Assembly (NCBI GenBank): GCA_027050975.1
Contig: JALUAR010000064.1
Location: 1 to 12,982 of the forward strand
Direction: 5' to 3'
Origin: Thermodesulfovibrio sp.
Lineage (GTDB): Bacteria > Nitrospirota > Thermodesulfovibrionia > Thermodesulfovibrionales > JdFR-85
Length of the DNA: 12,982 nt
Shown here piece by piece: positions 1-6,160 of this stretch. The notes under the pieces were generated by a model. That model saw only the letters and a list, made by a program, of their open reading frames with translations. It was not told where the DNA came from and searched no databases. Numbering within the stretch: position 1 is the first letter of the stretch; each line of letters starts with the position of its first letter. The position numbers were made by a program, and so were the translations under genes.

Positions 1-64
1 CTTAATATGTTACCCTTATGTAATTTGAGCTGTAGAAGCCAGAAAACTTCTGTCCCGATAGCTT

Positions 65-574
65 ATGGCGCTAAAAAACAAAAGTCCGGAGGCTTCATTG
101 GAAGATACCATTGAGAGGATTATTAAGAAACAGCCGGAAGACAGGATCAATATTATTTCCATCCTTCAGGATATTGATTCTGTCTATGGCTACATCCCTG
201 AAGATGTGGTTTATGAGATCTCCAGGCGTCTGGACATCCCTCCGGCAAAGTTTTTCGGGATTGCCACCTTTTATTCCCACTTCAGGATGAAACCCAAGGG
301 AAAGAATACCATTACGGTATGCTGCGGGGCAGCCTGCCACATAAAGGGCAGCGAGCAATTGATTGAACATCTAAGAGAACTCCTCTCCCTTAAAGAAGGT
401 GAAGATACCACTGAGGATCTCAGATTTACCCTGCAGGAGGCAACATGTATCGGTGCCTGTAACATTGCACCCATAGTGCTTGTAAATAAAGAGGTCCATG
501 GTAATATGGACAAAGAAAAGTTATCAAAACTGATTAAGGGATACACTGATGAGGAAGAGTTCATAGGGTACTAG
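65..574 (+). CDS. nuoE: NuoE-like [2Fe-2S] subunit of a formate dehydrogenase complex
   Basis: This is a 169-residue protein of the 24-kDa NuoE/HndA/FdsG family, a thioredoxin-fold [2Fe-2S] protein that docks on the NuoF-type flavoprotein and relays electrons. The N-terminal helical part (about residues 10-65) ends in the family hallmark PAKFFGIATFYSHF. The cluster ligands are all present as C86-x4-C91 and C128-x3-C132; C87 is an additional cysteine. Length is normal for the family and there is no signal peptide, so it acts in the cytoplasm. An in-frame TAG lies two codons before the ATG, so this is the earliest possible ATG; no good Shine-Dalgarno sequence precedes it. The next gene starts one base after the stop, and the third gene encodes a formate dehydrogenase catalytic subunit. 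The role is therefore inferred as electron transfer in a soluble formate dehydrogenase rather than respiratory complex I. The gene symbol is a family label. Confidence 0.93.
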   Translation: MALKNKSPEASLEDTIERIIKKQPEDRINIISILQDIDSVYGYIPEDVVYEISRRLDIPPAKFFGIATFYSHFRMKPKGKNTITVCCGAACHIKGSEQLIEHLRELLSLKEGEDTTEDLRFTLQEATCIGACNIAPIVLVNKEVHGNMDKEKLSKLIKGYTDEEEFIGY

Positions 575-575
575 A

Positions 576-2339
576 ATGGCTGATGACCAGATATCGATAA
601 GGGTGTGCCTTGGCACATCGGGTAAGGCTTCCGGAGGAGAGAAGGTACTCACCCTCTTTAAGATGCACATAGAAAGGCTCCATCTGGATGCCAGGGTTGG
701 TACCAGGTGCTCTGTCAAAAAGGTGGGATGCAGAGGGCTTTGCTCAAGGGATGTCCTTGTGGACGTAATAATTAACGGAGAGCATACCACTTACCAGAAT
801 GTTACACCCTCCATGGTCGAACGGATTGTTAAGGAACATCTCCTTGAAGGAAACCCTGTAGATGAATGGACCGTAAAGGAGGATTATGCCGAGTTTACAA
901 GCAGGCAGTACAAGATAGTCCTTGGTCCCTGTGGTGTTATAGATCCAGAAAACATTGACGACTACCTCAAGATGAACGGCTACAGGGCATTGAAAAAGGC
1001 CCTTACCAGGATGACACCTGAGGATGTTATAGAGGAGGTGAAGCGCTCAGGCCTTAGAGGCAGGGGCGGCAGTGGATTCCTGACCGGGCTTAAGTGGGAG
1101 ATATGCAGGGCACAGAAGGAAAAGACACGATACATTATATGTAATGTCGGTGAGGTGAACCGTGCTCTTGCTGAGGGTAACCCCCATGCAATCATTGAGG
1201 GCCTGATAATAGGCGGTTATGCAATAGGTGCATCGCAGGGCTATATATTCATCAGGGAGAGGTATCACCTCTCTGTTGAGAGATTAAGAAATGCAATAGC
1301 CCAGGCACAGGAAAGAGGATTTCTGGGAGAAAATATATTCGGCTCAGGATTTAACTTCAATATAGAGTTCAGTTTTGGCACCGAGGCATTCATCTGTGGA
1401 GAGGAGACAGCCCTTATGGAGACCATTGAGGGCAAACGTGCCATGCCCAGGCTCAGGCCACCCTATCCGGCTGAGAAAGGGCTCTGGGGAAAACCGACCA
1501 TTATAAATAATGCTGAGACATTTTCAAACATACCCATAATAATCGGTAAGGGTGCGGTCTGGTTTTCCTCTATTGGTACGGAGCATAGTAAGGGTACGAA
1601 GGTGTTTACCCTATCGGGTAAAGTTAGAAACAATGGCCTTGTTGAGGTGCCAATGGGTATATCCTTCAGAACAATTGTCTATGGCATAGGTGGCGGAATT
1701 GAGGAGGACAGACGACTAAAGGCCATACAGGTTGGTGGGCCTTCGGGAGGGCTGATTCCGGAGTCCATGATAGATATGGGGCTTGATTACGAAAACCTCC
1801 TGAAAGTGGGAAGCATTATCGGTTCGGGTGGAATGGTTGTTTTTGATGAGACGGATTGTATTGTCTCGGTAGCAAGATTCTTCCTCGAATTTCTCCAGCG
1901 AGAGTCATGCGGCAAGTGTGTACCCTGCAGACTGGGTACCACAAGGATGCTCGAACTTCTCACAAAGATAACGGAGGGACGGGGCAGTATGAAGGATATT
2001 GAGGCACTTGAGCGTCTCAGCGCTATAATGAGCACGGCATCCCTGTGTGGCCTTGGAAGAACCGCACCAAACCCTGTTATTACGAGCCTCACCCATTTTC
2101 GTGAGGAATATCTTGCTCACATAAAGGAAAAACGTTGTCCTGCAGGGGTGTGTAAGGCATTGATTACATACACCATTTTGGAAGACCTCTGCAAAGGCTG
2201 CGGTGTATGCCTCAGGCGCTGTCCTGCAGGGGCAATTACAGGTGAACGAAAGATGCCGCACTCCATAAATCAGGCCCTCTGCGTAAAGTGCGGGGTTTGC
2301 TTTGAGGCATGTAAATTCAAGGCCATAAAAAAGGAGTAG
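576..2339 (+). CDS. nuoF: NuoF-like flavin/iron-sulfur subunit of formate dehydrogenase, with altered nucleotide site
   Basis: This 587-residue protein has the layout of NuoF/HndC/HydB-type diaphorase subunits. Residues 1-95 are a thioredoxin-like [2Fe-2S] domain, 110-440 the FMN/NAD(H)-binding core, 440-495 the N3-type [4Fe-4S] site (C445, C448, C451, C491), and 520-587 a C-terminal 2x[4Fe-4S] ferredoxin (C539/542/545/549 and C569/572/575/579). The glycine loop GRGGSGF (162-168) and ICGEETAL (273-280) are intact. Two things are unusual. The conserved CNADEGDPGAFMDR loop is reduced to CNVGEVNR (189-196), about six residues shorter with no frameshift. The N-terminal domain has C11, C45, C52 and C56 but lacks the usual second cysteine of the first CxxxxC pair. 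The family normally oxidises or reduces NAD(P)H with FMN and passes electrons to the NuoE-like and catalytic subunits. Here the family is certain, but NAD(H) as partner is doubtful. It is cytoplasmic and sits between its two partner genes. Confidence 0.92.
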   Translation: MADDQISIRVCLGTSGKASGGEKVLTLFKMHIERLHLDARVGTRCSVKKVGCRGLCSRDVLVDVIINGEHTTYQNVTPSMVERIVKEHLLEGNPVDEWTVKEDYAEFTSRQYKIVLGPCGVIDPENIDDYLKMNGYRALKKALTRMTPEDVIEEVKRSGLRGRGGSGFLTGLKWEICRAQKEKTRYIICNVGEVNRALAEGNPHAIIEGLIIGGYAIGASQGYIFIRERYHLSVERLRNAIAQAQERGFLGENIFGSGFNFNIEFSFGTEAFICGEETALMETIEGKRAMPRLRPPYPAEKGLWGKPTIINNAETFSNIPIIIGKGAVWFSSIGTEHSKGTKVFTLSGKVRNNGLVEVPMGISFRTIVYGIGGGIEEDRRLKAIQVGGPSGGLIPESMIDMGLDYENLLKVGSIIGSGGMVVFDETDCIVSVARFFLEFLQRESCGKCVPCRLGTTRMLELLTKITEGRGSMKDIEALERLSAIMSTASLCGLGRTAPNPVITSLTHFREEYLAHIKEKRCPAGVCKALITYTILEDLCKGCGVCLRRCPAGAITGERKMPHSINQALCVKCGVCFEACKFKAIKKE

Positions 2340-2345
2340 TTTATT

Positions 2346-5039
2346 ATGCCGGAAACTTCATTGACTAAAAAGATGGTCAGATGTAGCATTAACGGTGTTT
2401 CAGTAGAGGTGCCGGAGGGTACAACCATACTTGAGGCGGCAAAGGCTCTTGGAATCTATATTCCTGCCCTTTGTTATCATCCGAAGATAAGCATTACTGG
2501 GGCCTGCAGGGTCTGTCTGGTTGAGGTTGATGGTGCAGCAGTTGTCTCCTGTGCCACCCCTGTAGAGGAGGGCATGACAGTTATTACCAACTCTCCCTAT
2601 GTTGAGGAGCTTCGTAAAGATATTATTGACCTTATTCTCAGTGACCATCCCTATGATTGCATGGTCTGCCAGAAGGCAGGAGATTGCGAACTCCAGGAAC
2701 TTGCCTACCTTTACCAGATAAGATACCCTAAATTTCAGGGTAAAAAGAGGATGTACAAAAAGCGCGATGGCAATCCTTTTATAGAGCGAGAGATGGAAAA
2801 GTGCATCCAGTGCGGAAGATGTGTAAAGATATGCGATGAGGTGCAAGGTGTTGGTGCAATAGACTTTGCCTACAAGGGGTTTGACCTCAAGGTCTGCCCG
2901 CCTTTTGAGCACGACCTTGACTGTGAGTTTTGCGGACAGTGTGTTATGGTCTGCCCCACAGGGGCACTTGTTGGTAAGGACTGGATTGCCCGTGGCCGGC
3001 AGATGAACATAAAGAAAGTGGATACCGTCTGTCCCTATTGTGGCTGCGGTTGTAATATAACGCTTCATGTAAGAAACAACGAGGTTGTAAGGGTTACATC
3101 CTCACCCGACACATTCAACGAGGGGTATCTATGCGTCAAGGGCAGGTTTGGCTACAAATTCATTAATCATCCTGACAGGCTGAAGAGTCCCCTTATTAAG
3201 AGAAATGGTCGTTTTGTAGAGGTCTCCTGGGATGAGGCCCTGGATTATGTGGCAGAGAGGTTTAAGGAGATAAAGGAAAGGTATGGACCGGATGCGCTGG
3301 CAGGGCTGAGTTCCGCAAGATGTACGGTGGAGGATAACTATCTGTTTCAGAAGTTCTTCAGGGCGGCCATTGGCACAAACAATATTGACCACTGTGCCCG
3401 CTACTGACACAGTCCTACCGTGGTCGGTCTGGCCACAGTGTTTGGTTCGGGAGCAATGACGAACTCGATTCCTGAGATTGAAAACAATGATGTGCTCTTT
3501 GTGATCGGGTCTAATACAAAGGAAAACCACCCTGTTCTTGCCCTGAGGATGATAAAGGCGGTGAGAAAAGGTGCGAAACTGATTGTGGCTGACCCAAGAA
3601 GGGTTCCGATGGTGAGATTTGCCCATTTGTGGTTACAGCAACGTCCTGGCACTGATGTGGCACTACTGAACAGCATGATGCATGTAATACTGAAGGAAGA
3701 CCTTGTGGACAGGGATTTTATAGTCACCATGACCGAGGGCTTTGATCGGGAGTTTATAAAAAATCTTGAGGAATATACACCTGAGGTGGGACAACGTATT
3801 ACCGGAGTTCCCAAGGAGAAAATAATAGAGGCTGCAAGGCTGTACGGCCAGGCAGAAAGGGCGGGGATTTACTACACAATGGGTATTACACAGCACAGCC
3901 ATGGGTCTGACAATGTCTTCTGTATAGCAAACCTGGCTCTTATGACAGGAAACCTTGGTCGCGAGGCAACGGGGGTAAACCCCCTGAGGGGGCAAAACAA
4001 CGTCCAGGGCTCATCTGATATGGGTTGTATGCCCTCCATGTATCCCGGATATCAGAGGGTGGACAATCCCGCAGTAAGAGAGAGATTCCAGCGGCTCTGG
4101 GGTGTAAAACTTTCAGAGAAGGTCGGGTTAACAGCACCTGAGATGCTTTATGCTGCAGAGGCGGGGAAACTCAGGGCAATGTACATAATGGGTGAAAATC
4201 CCGTGCTGACCGACCCTGATGTGAGTCATACGATAAAGTCATTCAAATCACTGGAATTTCTTGTTGTTCAGGATATATTCATGACCGAGACTGCGGAGAT
4301 TGCAGATGTGGTGCTGCCAGGGGCATGCTTTGCTGAAAAGGAAGGGACCTTTGTGAACACAGACAGAAGGGTTCAAAGGGTGAGAAAGGCTGTTGAACCT
4401 CCTGGCATGGCAAGGGAGGATACCTGGATAATCATGCAGTTGAGCAAAAGGCTCGGGTATAATATGAGATACAGCGGCATGGATGAGATTTTTCAGGAAA
4501 TTGGCATGGCATGGCCTGCCTATGCCGGCATTACTTACACGAGGTTAGAAAAGGGCGGTATTCAGTGGCCCTGCCCCACCACTGACCATCCGGGGACCAA
4601 GTATCTCTTTAAAGGAGGCTTTCCGCGTGGGAAGGCAAGATTTACAGTGGTTAAATACCGACCACCATATGAGGAGCCTGACGAGAATTATCCCTTTGTT
4701 TTGACCACCGGAAGGATGCTCTTTCAGTACCACACAGGCAGCATGACCAGAAGAGCAAAGGCTATTGAAACAGTGGCAGGTGAGCCTTACATTGAGATAA
4801 ATCCTGATGACGCAGTAACTCTCGGGCTGCAGGATGGGGACATGGTGAGGGTCTCCTCAAGAAGAGGAGAGATAAGACTTAAGGCAAAGGTTTCAAGAAG
4901 ACCTGACAGGGGGGTTGTATTTATTCCCTTCCACTTTAAGGAGGCTGCTGCAAATATCCTTACAAACAGTGAGGCCCTTGATCCCTTATGCAAGATTCCT
5001 GAATTGAAGGTCTGTGCTGTGAAGATTACAAAAGTTTAA
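2346..5039 (+). CDS. fdhA: Selenocysteine-containing formate dehydrogenase alpha subunit (read through TGA at 3405-3407)
   Basis: Read as one 897-residue protein, this is the molybdenum/tungsten-bis-pterin catalytic subunit for formate/CO2 interconversion. In order it shows a [2Fe-2S] domain (C43, C54, C57, C69), a NuoG-type [4Fe-4S] site (H101, C105, C108, C114), two ferredoxin clusters (C153/156/159/163 and C193/196/199/203) and the cluster next to the cofactor (C229, C232, C236, C263). The active-site motif CARY-U-HSPTVVGL puts Sec at residue 354 followed by His355. The catalytic Arg lies in NPLRGQNNVQG (Arg548), and a C-terminal molybdopterin-dinucleotide-binding domain covers about residues 775-897. 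The frame is open on both sides of the TGA, and conserved family sequence continues directly after it. AAGGAG at 2331-2336 precedes the ATG. There is no Tat signal, so it is cytoplasmic. It forms an operon with the NuoE- and NuoF-like genes. Standard gene calling would split it into 2346-3407 and about 3420-5039. The product is also called FdhF in some annotations. Confidence 0.95.
3405..3441 (+). promoter_or_regulatory. SECIS element and selenocysteine codon of fdhA
   Basis: The UGA (3405-3407) is followed after 12 bases by a six-pair stem, GTGGTC (3420-3425) with GGCCAC (3431-3436), containing one G-U pair and closing the loop GGTCT (3426-3430). A GGUCU-type apical loop at this distance matches the SelB-binding hairpin known from E. 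coli fdhF. ACAC (3407-3410) can pair with GTGT (3438-3441) to form a lower stem. The element lies wholly inside the coding sequence, as bacterial SECIS elements do. It implies that selA, selB, selC and selD are elsewhere in the genome. Confidence 0.88.
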
Positions 5040-5045
5040 ATGGAC

Positions 5046-5092
5046 AGCGAGCGTATTCCCCGTGGTCTTGCCACGGGGTCAAGCGAGCGAAT
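5046..5092. repeat. GC-rich palindrome 1 flanked by short direct repeats (REP-like)
   Basis: An 8-bp perfect stem, CCCCGTGG (5058-5065) with CCACGGGG (5071-5078), encloses the loop TCTTG. It is bracketed by 11-base direct repeats differing at one position (AGCGAGCGTAT at 5046-5056, AGCGAGCGAAT at 5082-5092). It starts 7 bases after the fdhA stop. No T-run follows the stem, so it is a poor intrinsic terminator. It may instead be a dispersed extragenic palindrome that stabilises or punctuates the end of the fdh mRNA. Confidence 0.6.
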
Positions 5093-5120
5093 ATTATAAA
5101 AAATATTTCCTTACATTAGA

Positions 5121-5145
5121 TTCCATGCGGTCTTGCCGCAGGGAA
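5121..5145. repeat. GC-rich palindrome 2, related to palindrome 1
   Basis: The stem TGCGG (5126-5130) with CCGCA (5136-5140) has the same TCTTG loop (5131-5135) as the first palindrome. It is extended by TTCC (5121-5124) pairing with GGAA (5142-5145) across one A-G mismatch. The shared core GGTCTTGCC in both hairpins points to two copies of one palindromic family, about 65 bases apart. Confidence 0.55.
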
Positions 5146-5174
5146 GATTAATATATTGTGAAAAATTATAGACT

Positions 5175-5180
5175 TATAAT
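5175..5180 (+). promoter_or_regulatory. Possible -10 box upstream of the cNMP-fold gene
   Basis: A perfect TATAAT hexamer lies 79 bases before the ATG at 5259 in an AT-rich stretch. No good -35 box is found at the usual spacing (the nearest, TTGTGA at 5156-5161, leaves only 13 bases). It could drive the cNMP-fold gene and, by read-through, fhs. Confidence 0.3.
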
Positions 5181-5258
5181 ATTGGTTTATGGTATTCTTT
5201 TCGAGGTATAAATAAGGATTAGCTTTGTGTGTCTTAAATTGCTATACTGGAGGCAAAG

Positions 5259-5717
5259 ATGGTAAACATATCTGACCTTAAATCCCAGATACTTTTTCAC
5301 TCCCTTACTGACAATGAACTTGAGGTGATTGCAGAGAGAATAAGGGAGGAAAGTGTTCCCCAGGGAAAGACCATCTTCAAGGAGGGTGATCCCACGGTTG
5401 GCATCTATCTGATAAAGTCAGGAAAGGTGGAGATAACAAAGGTAACCCCTGATGGATGGAAGCAGACTCTTGCAGTGCTTACGGACGGACGGTTTTTTGG
5501 AGAGCTTTCCGTGGTGGAGGACAAAAAGTTTCACGGTGCAAATGCTACTGCCATTGAGAATACGGAACTGTACCTGATAAAGACCGAGGACTTTAAGTTT
5601 CTTGAGGACAACCATCCCGGCACAATGTATAAGATAATGAAGACCATTGCCAGGGTTGCAAGCAAGAATGTCCATGAGATGAATGATAAACTGGTCAAGG
5701 TGTTGATAAGTTATTAG
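5259..5717 (+). CDS. Stand-alone cyclic-nucleotide-binding-fold protein (no DNA-binding domain)
   Basis: The 152-residue product is a single Crp/cNMP-binding beta-roll: FKEGDPTVGIYLIKSGKVEI (about 40-59), a phosphate-binding-cassette region beginning FFGELSVVE (79-87), and a closing helix (115-145). The helix-turn-helix of Crp/Fnr regulators is absent, so it is unlikely to bind DNA. In canonical cAMP binders the cassette has a Glu and an Arg contacting the phosphate. Here Glu82 is present, but the position expected to hold Arg reads FHGANAT (91-97), which argues against classical cAMP binding. Start choice is supported by TGGAGG at 5248-5253. Its last few codons and stop lie inside the left inverted repeat of the next element, so the C-terminus may have been reshaped by insertion. 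It sits between the fdh operon and fhs; its role is unknown. Confidence 0.8.
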   Translation: MVNISDLKSQILFHSLTDNELEVIAERIREESVPQGKTIFKEGDPTVGIYLIKSGKVEITKVTPDGWKQTLAVLTDGRFFGELSVVEDKKFHGANATAIENTELYLIKTEDFKFLEDNHPGTMYKIMKTIARVASKNVHEMNDKLVKVLISY

Positions 5718-5743
5718 GTTACTGGTTATTGGTTATTGGGTGA
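5709..5743. repeat. Left inverted repeat of the decayed four-helix-bundle element
   Basis: This AT-rich stretch contains GTTACTGGTTATT (5718-5730), the exact reverse complement of 6106-6118. TGGTTATTGGGTGA (5730-5743) matches the reverse complement of 6100-6113 with one mismatch. AGTTATTAG at 5709-5717 also resembles the reverse complement of the right-hand side. It overlaps the last codons and the TAG stop of the preceding gene. Confidence 0.65.
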
Positions 5744-6117
5744 TGAGTGGAGCTATAGGAGCTGGAAGTATATAAGATTTCCAGGCAGTTAAGCAGATTA
5801 ATCTTGAAAGTCTATGAAGAGATGGATGGAGATTTAAAATACACCATGGGAAGTCAGGTATTACGGTCTACAGATTCAATTGGAGCAAATATAGCTGAGG
5901 GAGATACCATTATCTTGACTCTGTCAAGTTCTGCTACAATGCAAGGGGATCTTTATGGGAAAGCAAGCAATGGATTGAAATATTATATGAACGGGGGTTT
6001 TTGTCGGGAACAAGATATGGTCAACTAACGGATAAATTAGACTTACTTCGAAAAAAGTTAGATAGTTTTATAAGTTCAGTAAAGAAAAAAGCGCAACAAT
6101 CACCTAATAACCAGTAA
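5743..6117 (+). pseudogene. Frameshifted remnant of a four-helix-bundle (23S rRNA intervening-sequence type) protein
   Basis: Two frames together spell a TIGR02436/PF05635-like protein. The first, read from about 5762, runs LEVYKISRQL...KVYEEM and reaches the hallmark SIGANIAEG at about 5876-5902, equivalent to the family's SIPSNIAEG. The second frame takes over at about 5902 with RYHYLDSVKFCYNARGS and continues through ESKQWIEILYERG to a lysine-rich end and TAA at 6115-6117. The shift falls where the family normally has two or three more residues (AEGxGR), consistent with a small deletion. A TAG at 5756-5758 and the lack of a good start with ribosome binding site damage the N-terminus as well. 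An intact relative would be about 115-125 residues and form a four-helix bundle of unknown cellular function. The gene is bracketed by inverted repeats. Confidence 0.75.
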
Positions 6118-6140
6118 CTAATAACTACTATAACTAATAA
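6100..6140. repeat. Right inverted repeat of the decayed four-helix-bundle element
   Basis: AATAACCAGTAAC (6106-6118) is the perfect reverse complement of 5718-5730, and 6100-6113 extends the match. AACTAATAA-type motifs then repeat up to about 6140. The fhs ribosome binding site begins about 9 bases further on, so the element ends almost exactly where the fhs translation signals start. Confidence 0.65.
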
Positions 6141-6160
6141 CAAACTGTAAGGAGGTTGTT

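Noticed and set aside
2400..3068. Long minus-strand open frame (222 codons) inside fdhA
   Set aside because: It lies antisense to clearly conserved cysteine-rich coding sequence, has no recognisable domain, and is a typical frame shadow.
3420..5039. Separate downstream gene for a molybdopterin oxidoreductase fragment
   Set aside because: It begins in the middle of conserved catalytic-domain sequence with no ribosome binding site, directly after a TGA set in a selenocysteine motif with a SECIS hairpin. It is the second half of fdhA.
5058..5078. Intrinsic terminator of the fdh operon
   Set aside because: The stem is strong but no T-run follows (the next bases are TCAAGCGAGCG), and a sister palindrome with the same loop lies nearby. 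A repeat family is the better explanation.
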